Source of the DNA: Chloroflexi bacterium 44-23
Lineage (GTDB): Bacteria; Chloroflexota; Anaerolineae; Anaerolineales; Anaerolineaceae
Assembly (NCBI GenBank): GCA_001899005.1
Contig: MKUW01000015.1
Coordinates: 186,001-250,000, forward strand
DNA: 64,000 nucleotides
Reading direction: 5' to 3'
In this document: piece by piece, positions 19,978 through 31,040 of the stretch
Numbering within the stretch: position 1 is the stretch's first letter
How the letters are laid out: every line of letters starts with the position of its first letter
Program-made: the position numbers and the translations under genes
The notes under the pieces: model-generated
Told to the model about the DNA's origin: nothing
Seen by the model: only the letters and a program-made list of their open reading frames with translations
Database searches by the model: none

Positions 19978-20784
19978 ATGAAAAATATATTTTATTTTGG
20001 AATTGGATTATTACTCCTGGTATTAGCTGTTGGCAATGCTTTAATGAGTAATGTTGATATTAGCCAATTCCTGATGAAAATTAATGAAGATACACCTGCT
20101 CTTATGTCTAGCGCACCGGATTTAACTGATATCACCCAATCTGCCCGCAATCAGTTGAACTCGCTTTATTTAAGCAACGAACCTACTAAAGAATCATTCA
20201 CACAAATACCGAAAGTAGATGAAACTGAGACAGAAAAAGGTTTTGTGCCCATTCAAATTGAGAAAAATACACGGCATCAGGAATTGAAAAGTGATCTTCA
20301 ACAAATAGACCCGGCGCGGTTAATTATTAAATCAATCGAATTGGATGCACTGATAATCCCGGCTCTGAAAAAAGAAATTAAATTACAAAAAAAAACCTAT
20401 GACCAGTGGTCTGCCCCAAATTTATATGCGGTTGGTTGGCAATATGACAGCGTAGGACTCGGCGCAAAAGGGAATACTGTTTTAAATGGGCATCACAATG
20501 TCTTCGGAAAAGTTTTTGAGAATCTAAACCTGGTAAAAGTTGGAGATCGAATTCAGATTGATGGTGTGGATGGAAGTTCTTTCTTTTACGTTGTAAACAA
20601 CGTGATGATATTACCAGAAAGAGATGTGGACCTGGATCAAAGATTGAATAATGCTAAATGGATTTTACCTTCGGCTGATGAAAGAATTACGCTGGTTACC
20701 TGTTGGCCATATTATTCAAATACGCATCGGTTGATTGTTGTGGCCATTCCAATTATTGAAAAAAACCTGGAACTAATTCAATAA
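19978..20784 (+). CDS. Sortase (class D/E-like)
   Basis: A 268-residue protein with an N-terminal membrane anchor (about 3-22), a variable linker, and a C-terminal sortase barrel. The catalytic triad is visible: His in 'NTVLNGHHNVFG', Cys in 'ITLVTCWP' and Arg in 'THRLIVVA'. It would cleave the IPVTG-like motif of the adjacent substrate and attach it to the envelope. The linker from about 35 to 105 is Glu/Lys-rich and not conserved. A terminator separates it from the substrate gene, so it may have its own promoter. Specificity is inferred from proximity. Confidence 0.9.
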   Translation: MKNIFYFGIGLLLLVLAVGNALMSNVDISQFLMKINEDTPALMSSAPDLTDITQSARNQLNSLYLSNEPTKESFTQIPKVDETETEKGFVPIQIEKNTRHQELKSDLQQIDPARLIIKSIELDALIIPALKKEIKLQKKTYDQWSAPNLYAVGWQYDSVGLGAKGNTVLNGHHNVFGKVFENLNLVKVGDRIQIDGVDGSSFFYVVNNVMILPERDVDLDQRLNNAKWILPSADERITLVTCWPYYSNTHRLIVVAIPIIEKNLELIQ

Positions 20785-20794
20785 ATGATTTGTA

Positions 20795-20885
20795 GCATTT
20801 AAAAAATTAGGGACAGAGTGTTTTTAAGCGCGCGATCGCCCGTCTAGAAACACTCCTCAACCCTATTTTATTGAAAAGATACAAA
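20795..20885. repeat. Dispersed hairpin element, copy 3
   Basis: The core hairpin at 20816-20855 has 18-base imperfect arms around a GATC loop. The left flank 'AAAAATTAGGGACAGAGTG' and right flank 'CACTCCTCAACCCTATTTTA' match copies 1 and 2. It may also terminate the sortase transcript. Confidence 0.8.
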
Positions 20886-20958
20886 AAAAATCTATAAATT
20901 TGATTTTGAGATTACCAAAATTAATCCTTTGAATGGGTAGTAGCCACTCAAATGATAA

Positions 20959-20967
20959 TGGTATAAT
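20959..20967 (+). promoter_or_regulatory. Extended -10 promoter of yebC
   Basis: TGGTATAAT is an extended -10 box with no clear -35. It lies 46 bases before the yebC ATG. Confidence 0.5.
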
Positions 20968-21012
20968 TTTTTTAATTCCAAATGGGTAAATTTTGTTAAG
21001 GAGAATAATTCT

Positions 21013-21759
21013 ATGTCTGGGCATTCTAAATGGTCAACGATTAAACGTAAAAAAGGCGCCGCTGATGCAAAGAGAGGGAAAGTTTTCACCAGAGTAGCTC
21101 GTGAAATTGCTATGGCAACAAAAGAGGGTGGTAGTGATATTAACTCAAATGTGCGCTTAAGGTTGGCTATTGATAAAGCAAAAGACGTAAACATGCCCAA
21201 GGAAAACATTGAACGTGCAATAAAACGCGGATCGGGAGAATCAAAAGAAGGTAGCTATGAAGAAGCGACCTATGAAGGCTATGGTCCGCATGGAATCGCA
21301 TTAATCATCGAATGTGTGACTGAAAATCGGAACCGAACTGTTGCTGATGTTCGCCATATTCTTAATCGGGCAAATGGAACGATGGGGGAGCAAGGTTCAG
21401 TTTCCTGGCAATTTCACCGTGCATCTTATTTTTCATTCTCTTCTGAAGATATCGACTTTGATAAAGTTTTCGAGTTAGCCTTAGAAGCCGGTGCAGATGA
21501 TATTTCAGATGAAGATGATTTTATTGAAGTAATTGGACCGGTCGAAAATTATAAGCTCTTGAATGATGCCTTTCGAAATGCCGGAATTCACCTGGAAGAT
21601 AACGAGTTACGTATGCTTCCAAACCAGGAAATTGATTTGGGAGTTGAAGAGACAATCCAGGTATTACGTGTCATTGAAGCGTTGGAAGAATTGGATGACG
21701 TGGTCAACGTTTTTTCCAACTTAAAAATTTCAGATGAAGCCATGGAGGCGATGGAGTAA
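21013..21759 (+). CDS. yebC: YebC/PmpR-family protein
   Basis: A 248-residue protein with the hallmark N-terminus 'MSGHSKWSTIKRKKGAADAKRGKVFTRVAREI' and the downstream 'NVRLRLAIDKAKDVNMPKENIERAIKRG'. The family has been described as DNA-binding regulators and, more recently, as helping translation of proline-rich stretches. It is the first gene of a yebC-ruvC-(rRNA methyltransferase)-ruvA cluster, 13 bases before ruvC. AAGGAGAAT precedes the ATG. Adjacency to ruvC is a common bacterial arrangement. Confidence 0.96.
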   Translation: MSGHSKWSTIKRKKGAADAKRGKVFTRVAREIAMATKEGGSDINSNVRLRLAIDKAKDVNMPKENIERAIKRGSGESKEGSYEEATYEGYGPHGIALIIECVTENRNRTVADVRHILNRANGTMGEQGSVSWQFHRASYFSFSSEDIDFDKVFELALEAGADDISDEDDFIEVIGPVENYKLLNDAFRNAGIHLEDNELRMLPNQEIDLGVEETIQVLRVIEALEELDDVVNVFSNLKISDEAMEAME

Positions 21760-21772
21760 TTTATCCAACAAT

Positions 21773-22261
21773 ATGTGCATCTTGGGGATTGATCCTGGAA
21801 CTGCATCAACCGGTTATGGCATTATTGAAGAAAACCAATCCGGAATTAAAGCTATAAAATATGGTGTTATTTCAACAGCCGCCAATTTACCAATGGGCGA
21901 ACGGATAATTGCTATTTATGATCGAATGATCGAAATTATCGAAGAGTTTTCACCCGTATCATGTGCAGTTGAAAAACTTTTTTTCCGGCGAAATGTAACC
22001 ACAGCAATTTCTGTCGGCCAGGCACGCGGTGTAGTGCTTTTGGCTTTGGCTCAAAAAGGAGTTGCAATAGCTGAATATACACCTATGCAAGTGAAATTAG
22101 CTGTAGCTGGCTATGGGGGAGCTGAGAAAAAACAAGTGCAATTCATGGTGCAATCAATTTTGAATCTTGTTGACATACCAAAGCCTGATGATGCTGCAGA
22201 CGCGTTGGCAATCGCCATTACCCATGCCCACAGTAAAAAAATTATGGATTTGTATGAGTGA
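21773..22261 (+). CDS. ruvC: Holliday junction resolvase RuvC
   Basis: A 162-residue protein of normal RuvC length. The catalytic acids are visible as D in 'ILGIDPGTASTGYG', E in 'AVEKLFF', and the pair in 'PDDAADALAIAITHAH'. It resolves four-way junctions with RuvAB. I start at the ATG giving MCILGIDPGT; an upstream in-frame start would overlap yebC and add 13 residues unknown in the family. Its 3' end overlaps the next gene by 8 bases. Confidence 0.96.
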   Translation: MCILGIDPGTASTGYGIIEENQSGIKAIKYGVISTAANLPMGERIIAIYDRMIEIIEEFSPVSCAVEKLFFRRNVTTAISVGQARGVVLLALAQKGVAIAEYTPMQVKLAVAGYGGAEKKQVQFMVQSILNLVDIPKPDDAADALAIAITHAHSKKIMDLYE

Positions 22262-23063
22262 AATAATCTCAAGTACTTCCAATGCCCGCATCAAAAGTAT
22301 CCGAAAACTTCGCGGCCGAAAGCAGCGAGATGAGCAACAAGTATTTTTTGTGGAGGGTGTCCGTATTGTCGGTGAAGCATTGGCGGAAGGCTGGCCGATT
22401 GTGGAGCTGATAATTTCTCCCGAACTGGTAGGTGATGGGTATGGCAGGCACCTTATTTCGGAGATGTCTCATAAAAAGATTAATCAATTGGTTGTTGATT
22501 CGAATGTATTCCGTTCTATATCCACTAAGGATGGTCCCAAAGGACTCGCGGCAGTCATCTGTCAACGCTGGTACCCTGTTGACTTTATTCTCACACAACC
22601 TGGTTTATGGATCTGTTTGGATCGCATTCAAGACCCGGGTAACCTGGGTACGATAATGCGAACTGCAGATGCAGTGGGTGCCAAAGGCTTAATCTTGATC
22701 GATGAATGCACTGATCCATATGATTCTGGTTCAGTTCGGAGCAGCATGGGTGCCATTTTTTCGATTCCATTGATCAAGACAACTAACCAAGATTTCCAGG
22801 CCTTTGTTTTAAGAAATCATTTACCGGTAATAGGAGCCAGTGATTCTGCCCCGTTAGATTTTCGCCTGGTTAATTATGCCGCAAATATGATTTTAATGAT
22901 GGGCAGCGAGCGACAGGGGCTTTCCGAACCGTTGGTACAACTCAGTACCCATTTGGTATCAATCCCAATGGCAGGCAAGAGTGATTCACTTAATTTGGCT
23001 GTTGCCACAGGAATCATTCTGTATGAAATTTATAATCAAAATCACCCTGCAAGGGAGGGCTAA
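22254..23063 (+). CDS. TrmH/SpoU-family RNA 2'-O-methyltransferase
   Basis: A 269-residue protein with an N-terminal substrate-binding domain ('ISSTSNARIKSIRKLRGRKQRDEQQVFFVEGVRIVGEAL') and a SPOUT knot domain. The motifs are 'DRIQDPGNLGTIMRTADAVGAKG', 'MMGSERQGLSEPL' and 'SIPMAGKSDSLNLAVATGIILYE'. These mark 2'-O-ribose methylation of rRNA or tRNA. I use the ATG at 22254, overlapping ruvC by 8 bases; a longer reading adds 29 residues that merely overlap ruvC. Insertion between ruvC and ruvA suggests co-expression only. Confidence 0.92.
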   Translation: MSEIISSTSNARIKSIRKLRGRKQRDEQQVFFVEGVRIVGEALAEGWPIVELIISPELVGDGYGRHLISEMSHKKINQLVVDSNVFRSISTKDGPKGLAAVICQRWYPVDFILTQPGLWICLDRIQDPGNLGTIMRTADAVGAKGLILIDECTDPYDSGSVRSSMGAIFSIPLIKTTNQDFQAFVLRNHLPVIGASDSAPLDFRLVNYAANMILMMGSERQGLSEPLVQLSTHLVSIPMAGKSDSLNLAVATGIILYEIYNQNHPAREG

Positions 23064-23641
23064 TGATTGCATCAATTCAGGGAAAGGTGATCCAAAAAGG
23101 AAATGACTTTCTTATCATTTCAGTTGCTGGGATTGGATTCCAAGTTTTTGCAACTCACGAAGTTGTTGATCAAGCACAAGTGGGAGATAATATTTCTTTG
23201 TTTTCGCAGTTGATCGTCCGAGAAGATTCACTGTCATTATATGGATTTGCTGATTATCAGGAAAAGGTTTATTTCAACTTACTTTTGGGGGTTAGCGGTG
23301 TAGGGCCACGCCTGGCTATTTCAATCCTGAGTACGCTTTCAATTGACACCATAAATCGCTCTGTGATTTCAGAACAAGCAGAAATATTTAACCGCGTGGT
23401 TGGAGTGGGTCGAAAAACAGCCCAAAAAATCATCATTCAACTCCAAGGAAAAATCCAAGTAACTGAAGATGAAAAGGCGCCTGTTGGTGGCTTAAAGGAA
23501 ACTGATATTGAAGTGTTGGATGCTCTGACTGCCTTAGGATACAGTATTGTTGAAGCTCAGGCAGCGATCCAAACCATCCCTCGTGATACTGCGGAGAGCG
23601 TTGAGGATCGGCTTTTGGCAGCCCTTAGATATTTCTCATAA
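23063..23641 (+). CDS. ruvA: Holliday junction DNA helicase subunit RuvA
   Basis: A 192-residue protein with the RuvA OB domain ('MIASIQGKVIQKGNDFLIISVAGIGFQVFA', 'REDSLSLYGFAD'), helix-hairpin-helix motifs ('LLGVSGVGPRLAISILSTLS', 'VVGVGRKTAQKIIIQLQGKI') and a C-terminal domain III for RuvB contact ('DVLDALTALGYSIVEAQAAI'-like). Its ATG shares a base with the upstream TAA. ruvB is not in the cluster and must lie elsewhere. Confidence 0.96.
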   Translation: MIASIQGKVIQKGNDFLIISVAGIGFQVFATHEVVDQAQVGDNISLFSQLIVREDSLSLYGFADYQEKVYFNLLLGVSGVGPRLAISILSTLSIDTINRSVISEQAEIFNRVVGVGRKTAQKIIIQLQGKIQVTEDEKAPVGGLKETDIEVLDALTALGYSIVEAQAAIQTIPRDTAESVEDRLLAALRYFS

Positions 23642-23762
23642 AGAACCTTCCTGGCGATTTTTCACAACCAGCACGGCTAGACATTTTTACGCCTTTCAGG
23701 TATGATTTTAGTATTATTTTTCACATCCAATATGAAAAGCATTACAAATGAGAGGGTGAATT

Positions 23763-24833
23763 GTGGAAGATTCGATTCAATTGTTAAAGTCATTAACAGA
23801 AGCTCAGGGGGTTTCGGGATACGAAAAACCCGTACGTGAAATTATTGAAAATCATTTTAACGACCTGGGAATAATTCATCGTGACCAAATTGGCAGTATT
23901 ATTGTTGAAAAGAAAGGCAACGCTACCAATCCCAGAGTAATGTTAGCCGGCCACATGGATGAAATTGGGTTTATGGTGAAGTACATTTCCAAGGAGGGGT
24001 ATATCCGCTTTATTCCGCTTGGAGGGTGGTTTGACCAGGTTTTGCTAGGTCAACGTGTAGTTATCAGCACAATTAAGGGCGACATCAAAGGGGTAATTGG
24101 TGTAAAACCCCCCCATTTATTATCTGCAGAGGAGCGGAAAAAAGTCGTTGAAAAAAGTGAAATGTATATTGATATTGGAGCTGTTTCACGCCAGGAAGTT
24201 GATGATGCGGGAGTGCGTGTAGGCGATCCAATTACCCCGGATGCAAAATTTGAAGTTCTTAACAATGGAAAAAGCCTTTTGAGCAAGGCGTTTGATGATC
24301 GTGTTGGAGTCGCCGTCATGATTGAGGTACTTCGTGAATTCCAAAATATTGAACACCCCAATACAATTTTCGCGGCTGCCACTGTTATGGAAGAAATTGG
24401 CCTTCGAGGAGCGACAACCACAGTTGATTTGGTAAAACCAGATATTGCCATTATTTTGGAAGCTGATATTGCCGGGGATGTACCCGGGGTAAAACCAGAA
24501 GAAACTGAAATAAAACTTGGCAGTGGCCCAGGCATTCTCTTTTATGATGCGCGCATGATACCAAACTTGAAGCTGCGAGATTTTGTTTTAGAAGTGGCTG
24601 ATGAATGCAATATTCCCACCCAGGTGTCAATGATTACAGGTGGGGCTACTGATGGTGGTGCCATTCATCTCTATAGAACAGGTGTACCAACAATCGTAAT
24701 AACAGTTCCTGCCCGGCACATTCATTCGCATAGTTCAATTATTCATTATGATGACTATGTTCATGCTCGACAGCTTGTTCTTGCACTGGTTTCACGATTT
24801 GATAAAACACTCGTCTCAGAAATTCGATATTAA
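23763..24833 (+). CDS. M42-family metallopeptidase (glutamyl aminopeptidase/FrvX type)
   Basis: A 356-residue M42 aminopeptidase. The metal and catalytic residues are visible: His in '[12 protein letters not shown]', D in '[11 protein letters not shown]', the E pair in '[10 protein letters not shown]', D in 'ILEADIAGD', and His in 'RHIHSHSSI'. Such enzymes form large tetrahedral complexes that trim peptides in the cytosol. The start is GTG with GAGAGGGTG upstream. It is 14 bases upstream of atpA, an unusual neighbour for an ATP synthase operon. Confidence 0.92.
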   Translation: MEDSIQLLKSLTEAQGVSGYEKPVREIIENHFNDLGIIHRDQIGSIIVEKKGNATNPRVMLAGHMDEIGFMVKYISKEGYIRFIPLGGWFDQVLLGQRVVISTIKGDIKGVIGVKPPHLLSAEERKKVVEKSEMYIDIGAVSRQEVDDAGVRVGDPITPDAKFEVLNNGKSLLSKAFDDRVGVAVMIEVLREFQNIEHPNTIFAAATVMEEIGLRGATTTVDLVKPDIAIILEADIAGDVPGVKPEETEIKLGSGPGILFYDARMIPNLKLRDFVLEVADECNIPTQVSMITGGATDGGAIHLYRTGVPTIVITVPARHIHSHSSIIHYDDYVHARQLVLALVSRFDKTLVSEIRY

Positions 24834-24847
24834 ATCACGGAGGCTTG

Positions 24848-26509
24848 ATGGTTCACCAAATAAATTCATTCACCAAAGATTTCATTAAGAAAATCGATCA
24901 ATTTGAACCTGGATTTGAACTTCGCAGTGTGGGAGAGGTGACCGAAGCTGGCGATGGAATTGCACAGGCAGATGGTTTATCAGAAATCCGATCTCAGGAG
25001 CTCGTCCAGTTTGAAAATGGAGTCATGGGAGTCGCCTTTAACCTTGAAAAAGATCGAGTAGGAATTATTATATTAGGCGATTATTCAAAGGTTTCTGAGG
25101 GGATGAAGGTTTATTCCACCGGGAGAATCTCTTCAGTTCCGGTTGGAGATGGCTTATTGGGGCGGGTTATTAATGCATTAGGCGAGCCATTGGATGGAAA
25201 AGGCCCGCTTGCATTTTCTGAATTTCGGCCAATTGAGAGGATAGCTCCGGGTGTTATTGACCGCCAGGATGTGGATTCACCGGTTCAAACCGGAATAATT
25301 GCCATTGATGCGCCAATTCCTATCGGCCGAGGACAACGTCAGCTAATTATCGGCGACCGCCAAACTGGAAAAACTGCGATTGCAATTGATACAATTATCA
25401 ACCAAAAAGACAAAAATCTGATTTGCATTTATGTCTCAATCGGACAAAAGAAATCTGCTTTGGCTCGTACCATCGCATTGCTCGAGAGTCACGGAGCAAT
25501 GGATAATACTATTGTTGTAATGGCTTCCGCAGACGAATCCGCTGCATTGCAATACATTGCTCCTTATTCAGGCTGCACAATTGGCGAATATTTTATGGAA
25601 TCTGGGCGTGATGCGTTGGTGGTCTATGATGACTTAAGCAAACATGCCTGGGCTTACCGTCAAGTCTCTCTTTTACTGCGCAGACCTCCTGGTCGGGAGG
25701 CATATCCAGGCGATTTATTTTATTTGCATTCACGCTTGTTAGAACGTTCAGCTCGACTTGCAGCTGATTATGTTATTCTTCCCAAAAAAGATGCTGGTGA
25801 AAATTTTATTTTACCGGAATCTTATGAAGGCCAGGTATACAGTGGCCCACAATCATACGAGTTAGCCGAAAAGGCTTTGAAAAACCAAGCGGAAATGGAT
25901 CAATTTAAGATAGTAAAAGTAAAAGGAACCGGGGGATCATTAACGGCTTTACCCATTATTGAGACTCTGCTGGGTGATGTTTCAGCTTATGTCCCCACCA
26001 ATGTCATTTCAATTACAGATGGCCAAATTTACCTTGAATCGTCACTTTTTAATGCAGGCATTCGCCCTGCCATTAATGTCGGTGTGTCTGTTTCTCGCGT
26101 TGGAGGTGCTGCTCAAACCAAAGCTATGAAGCAAGTAGCCAATCGATTGCGCTTAGATTTGGCTGGATTCCGTGACCTGGCTGCTTTTGCCCAATTTGGT
26201 GCCGACCTCGATAAAGCCACCCAGGATCAACTTAATCGTGGTTTGCGCCTACAGGAAATTCTTAAGCAGCCCCAATATGAGCCAATGGAACTCAAAGATC
26301 AAGTAATGATTTTGTTTGCCGGTGTCAATGGCTACACAGATACGATTGCTGTTGAGCGAATCAAAGAGTATCAAAACAATTTAATACGTTATTTAGACTC
26401 ATCTCATCCCGAAATAGGGCGTGCTATTCAAAACGAAAAAAGGATTTCCCCCGAAACTGAAAGTCAATTGAGGCATGCAATTCAGATCTTCAATAATACG
26501 TGGAAATGA
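24848..26509 (+). CDS. atpA: F-type ATP synthase subunit alpha with a ~50-residue insertion
   Basis: A 553-residue alpha subunit, about 45-50 longer than usual. Conserved landmarks are '[16 protein letters not shown]', Walker A 'GDRQTGKT', '[45 protein letters not shown]', then '[14 protein letters not shown]' and '[15 protein letters not shown]'. Between 'RSARLAAD' and 'GTGGSLT' (about residues 308-359) is an extra segment ('[17 protein letters not shown]...') where most alphas have only a few residues. GGAGG sits 4 bases before the ATG. It is the first of four F1 genes; delta and Fo genes are absent upstream. Confidence 0.96.
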   Translation: MVHQINSFTKDFIKKIDQFEPGFELRSVGEVTEAGDGIAQADGLSEIRSQELVQFENGVMGVAFNLEKDRVGIIILGDYSKVSEGMKVYSTGRISSVPVGDGLLGRVINALGEPLDGKGPLAFSEFRPIERIAPGVIDRQDVDSPVQTGIIAIDAPIPIGRGQRQLIIGDRQTGKTAIAIDTIINQKDKNLICIYVSIGQKKSALARTIALLESHGAMDNTIVVMASADESAALQYIAPYSGCTIGEYFMESGRDALVVYDDLSKHAWAYRQVSLLLRRPPGREAYPGDLFYLHSRLLERSARLAADYVILPKKDAGENFILPESYEGQVYSGPQSYELAEKALKNQAEMDQFKIVKVKGTGGSLTALPIIETLLGDVSAYVPTNVISITDGQIYLESSLFNAGIRPAINVGVSVSRVGGAAQTKAMKQVANRLRLDLAGFRDLAAFAQFGADLDKATQDQLNRGLRLQEILKQPQYEPMELKDQVMILFAGVNGYTDTIAVERIKEYQNNLIRYLDSSHPEIGRAIQNEKRISPETESQLRHAIQIFNNTWK

Positions 26510-26525
26510 TGAGAGATAACTAATT

Positions 26526-27422
26526 ATGACATCCGCTCTGGAAATGCGCGTCAGGATAAAAAGCATTAAAAGCCTTTCCCAGGTAACCCGTGCATTGCAA
26601 ACTGTAAGTGCAAGTAAGGTACGCAAGTCATTACAGGCAGTCAATGCAACCGCACCATACGCTGAAAAAGCGTGGAAAGTTGTCGTTCATCTAGGCAGAC
26701 AATCAGAAAATTTACCATTACACCCATTATTAGCACCCCGAAATGAGATCAAGAATACTCTCGTTATCCTAATTACGAGTGATCGCGGCCTGGCTGGGTC
26801 ATACAACGTAAATATCGTTCGCAAAACATTGCTCAAGTTTATAGAATTTCCTAATCCGGTTGCTTATGTTGCGGTTGGAAAAAAAGGCCGTGATTTACTT
26901 TTGCGCAGGAAACAACGTATTCTGGCGGATTTTGACAAAGTGCCTACTTCACCACGCTTCAGTGATGTTTCAGCTATCGGTTGGCTGGCTGTGGATGAAT
27001 TCCTGGATGGAAATTACGATGAGGTCTTTATTGCCTACACACGATTTGAATCAATGTTACAGCAGGTACCCGAGGTTCGTCAGATTTTGCCTCTAAAAGT
27101 AAAGTATGCTGACCCCTCCGAAGAGGGCTACAATGTTACCCACCACAAAACGAATTCTATCTTTTCATATGAACCAGGCCAGTCAGAAGTGTTGGATACA
27201 ATTGTGCCGCGATTTACTGCTTTACAAATTTATCAATCAATACTATCTGCACAAGCTAGCGAGAATGCGGCTCGAATGATCGCAATGCAAAATGCTACTG
27301 AGAATGCTACTGAATTAATCTCAATTTTGCAAATGCAATACAATAAAGCTCGACAGCAAAGCATAACAAATGAAATGTTGGATATAGCTGGTGGTGCTGA
27401 AGCATTAAGTACAAAACTATAA
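26526..27422 (+). CDS. atpG: F-type ATP synthase subunit gamma
   Basis: A 298-residue gamma subunit. The N-terminal coiled-coil strand is 'EMRVRIKSIKSLSQVTRALQTVSASKVRK', the central text is 'ILITSDRGLAGSYN', and the C-terminal coiled coil is 'SAQASENAARMIAMQNATENATELISILQMQYNKARQQSITNEMLDIAGGAEAL'. Gamma is the rotor axle between the F1 head and the Fo ring. The gene lies between alpha and beta, the standard order. Confidence 0.95.
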   Translation: MTSALEMRVRIKSIKSLSQVTRALQTVSASKVRKSLQAVNATAPYAEKAWKVVVHLGRQSENLPLHPLLAPRNEIKNTLVILITSDRGLAGSYNVNIVRKTLLKFIEFPNPVAYVAVGKKGRDLLLRRKQRILADFDKVPTSPRFSDVSAIGWLAVDEFLDGNYDEVFIAYTRFESMLQQVPEVRQILPLKVKYADPSEEGYNVTHHKTNSIFSYEPGQSEVLDTIVPRFTALQIYQSILSAQASENAARMIAMQNATENATELISILQMQYNKARQQSITNEMLDIAGGAEALSTKL

Positions 27423-27431
27423 GAATTTTGA

Positions 27432-28871
<1,440 letters not shown>

Positions 28872-28875
28872 ACAG

Positions 28876-29313
28876 ATGCCAATCCGATGTGAAATAGTAT
28901 CCCAAGATCGAATGGTATTCAGCGGTGAAGTGTCCATGGTAGTCGTTCCGGGTGCTGATGGAGTAATGGGTATTCTTCCAAACCATGCACCGTTATTATC
29001 GACGCTTGCCTTTGGAGTTGTAACCGTTGTTGTAAATAATGAAAGAGAATATTTCACAGTAGCTGGTGGTATTGTGGAAGTACAACCGGATCAGGTTACA
29101 ATTCTGGCAGATGCTGCTGAAAATGTAGAAGAAATTGATGTGGCCCGTGCTGAAACCGCAAAATCAAAAGCAGAAAACATGCTTGAAGAGCAGTATTTGC
29201 TCAATCTCGAAGAAATCGAAACTTTACGGACAAGCTTAAGAAAATCCTCTTTACGGTTGGATGCGATTAGGAAATATCGAAAAGGTAAGGATATGCAACG
29301 GTTCCGTGGGTAG
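28876..29313 (+). CDS. atpC: F-type ATP synthase subunit epsilon
   Basis: A 145-residue epsilon subunit with the N-terminal beta-sandwich ('CEIVSQDRMVFSGEVSMVVVPGADGVMGILPNHAPLLSTL') and two C-terminal helices ('DVARAETAKSKAENMLEEQ...') that inhibit or brake rotation. It follows beta by 4 bases and ends the F1 gene group. Confidence 0.93.
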   Translation: MPIRCEIVSQDRMVFSGEVSMVVVPGADGVMGILPNHAPLLSTLAFGVVTVVVNNEREYFTVAGGIVEVQPDQVTILADAAENVEEIDVARAETAKSKAENMLEEQYLLNLEEIETLRTSLRKSSLRLDAIRKYRKGKDMQRFRG

Positions 29314-29355
29314 TGCTTCGTGTTTTTAATTTATGTGAAAGGTTGATACAAACGA

Positions 29356-30360
29356 ATGGCAGTCTTTTCTAGAGAGCTTGGAATCGACCTCGGAACAATG
29401 AATACAGTGATTGTGGAAGGTAATCAGGTTGTCTTAATGGAACCTACAGTTGCTGCTGTGGTCGTTAATGAACGCAAAATGGTTGAGTGGGGTCAATCTG
29501 CACGTGATATGATGGGGCGTGTTTCTGAATCGATTGAGGTCCTGCGCCCACTACAAAATGGAGTTATCGCAGAATATAGTGTAACGGAACTACTCATGTC
29601 TGAGATGATTCGCAAGGTAGGCGGCTCGCGTTTTTTGAGTTCTCGCAAAATTGCGGTTACAACGCCATACGGTGTTACTTCTGTCGAACGCCGGGCTGTG
29701 GAAGCAGTGGCTCTCATCTCTTCAAGGGAGGTCTATATCGTTTCTCAACCGATTGCAGCTGCTTTAGGCGTGGATTTACCGATTGGCACCCCGACCGGCA
29801 ATATGATCATAAGTATGGGTGGAGGAACTCACCAGGCAGCTGTCATGGCCATGTGGGATATTGTTACGGGTGAAACCGCGAAAACCGGAGGCTTGGCACT
29901 CGATGAGGCAATCTCGACCTACATCCGCAAGAAATTTGGTGTCATTATCGGTCAGCCTACAGCGGAAAAATTAAAAATATCAATCGGTTCTGCTATACAA
30001 AACGATGATCAACGCAGTATGGAAATTCAAGGGCAGGACCAGGTAACAGGATTACCAAAACCAGTGAATATTACCCGCGATGATATTGTTGATGCGCTTG
30101 CTCCTCCCCTTACAGATCTGGTTAACATGATCCGCCATGTTCTGGAAAAAACCCCTCCGGAGCTAATATCCGATATTATCGATCGCGGAGTTGCCTTATG
30201 CGGAGGGGGTGCCATGCTGGCTGGTATCGATAAGTATCTGACCAAAGCGTTAGGTATACCTGCCTATCTGGTAGATAACCCGATGACCTGTACCGCCGAA
30301 GGGGCAGCCAAGGCATTAGCAATGAAAAATGTGTTGAAAAGATCGCTGATACGCGTTTAA
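29356..30360 (+). CDS. mreB: MreB/Mbl-family rod-shape actin homologue
   Basis: A 334-residue actin-fold protein. The phosphate 1 motif is 'LGIDLGTMNTVIV', followed by 'EPTVAAVV', 'RPLQNGVIAEY', the phosphate 2 motif 'MIISMGGGTHQAAVMA', and the adenosine motif 'GVALCGGGAMLAGIDKYL'. MreB filaments guide cell-wall synthesis. It is 42 bases downstream of atpC, a common bacterial neighbourhood, and converges on rex. Confidence 0.93.
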   Translation: MAVFSRELGIDLGTMNTVIVEGNQVVLMEPTVAAVVVNERKMVEWGQSARDMMGRVSESIEVLRPLQNGVIAEYSVTELLMSEMIRKVGGSRFLSSRKIAVTTPYGVTSVERRAVEAVALISSREVYIVSQPIAAALGVDLPIGTPTGNMIISMGGGTHQAAVMAMWDIVTGETAKTGGLALDEAISTYIRKKFGVIIGQPTAEKLKISIGSAIQNDDQRSMEIQGQDQVTGLPKPVNITRDDIVDALAPPLTDLVNMIRHVLEKTPPELISDIIDRGVALCGGGAMLAGIDKYLTKALGIPAYLVDNPMTCTAEGAAKALAMKNVLKRSLIRV

Positions 30361-30410
30361 TTCCAATAATGGCAATACTTACGAAATTACGAACTGATTC
30401 TGGAAGTAAC

Positions 30411-31040
30411 CTATTTTAAATAATAGGTCATGTGCTGTAATTTGATAATTGGATTTATGTATTGTATTTGAATACCAGAAGGTACTTTGATGATCACTGG
30501 CGCATAATTTAGAATGGATTTAATGCCGGCTCGGACAAGTTTATCTGCCACATCCTGGGCATTGTCAGCGTCTACAGTAATCATCGCAACTTGAATATTA
30601 AGTTTTCGGATTACTTTCTCCAATTCGGAAATATCTAAAATAATATGCCCTGCTACAAATTGGCCAATTTTGGATGGGTCAACATCAAAAATACATTTTA
30701 TTTGGAAGCCATGATGGTTGAATCCTTGAAAATTTGCAATAGCGTGTCCTAAAAACCCGACTCCAACCAAAGCCATATCCCACACTTTATTGACATGTAA
30801 GATATCCTCGAGGCACTCAATTAAGTAATTAATCGAGTAGCCGGTTCCTTGTTTTCCAAATTCACCGAAGTGTGAGAGATCTTTACGGATTTGGGCAGCC
30901 GATATCTCAAGTTTGAGGCCTAATTCTTTTGATGAAGTGTTTGTTTCTCCGGCCGTTTTTAGCCTCTTCAACATTTGTAAATAAGAGGGCAAACGGCCTA
31001 CAACAATGTCGGGTATTTGCTTGTTCTGCATATTCTGCAT
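30411..31040 (-). CDS. rex: Redox-sensing transcriptional repressor Rex
   Basis: A 209-residue Rex. The N-terminal winged helix is 'IPDIVVGRLPSYLQMLKRLKTAGETNTSSKELGLKLEISAAQIRKDLSHFGEFGKQGTGYSI', and the C-terminal Rossmann domain has 'ALVGVGFLGHAIANF' and 'IFDVDPSKIGQ'. Rex binds DNA when NAD+ is high and lets go when NADH rises. The start is uncertain between two in-frame ATGs 9 bases apart, and neither has a clear ribosome site. No convincing TTGTGAA-N4-TTCACAA operator was found upstream. Confidence 0.95.
   Translation of the reverse strand: MQNMQNKQIPDIVVGRLPSYLQMLKRLKTAGETNTSSKELGLKLEISAAQIRKDLSHFGEFGKQGTGYSINYLIECLEDILHVNKVWDMALVGVGFLGHAIANFQGFNHHGFQIKCIFDVDPSKIGQFVAGHIILDISELEKVIRKLNIQVAMITVDADNAQDVADKLVRAGIKSILNYAPVIIKVPSGIQIQYINPIIKLQHMTYYLK

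Noticed and set aside
18000-20000. CRISPR array at the 27-base repeats
   Set aside because: The units are contiguous with no spacers and lie inside a coding region in frame.
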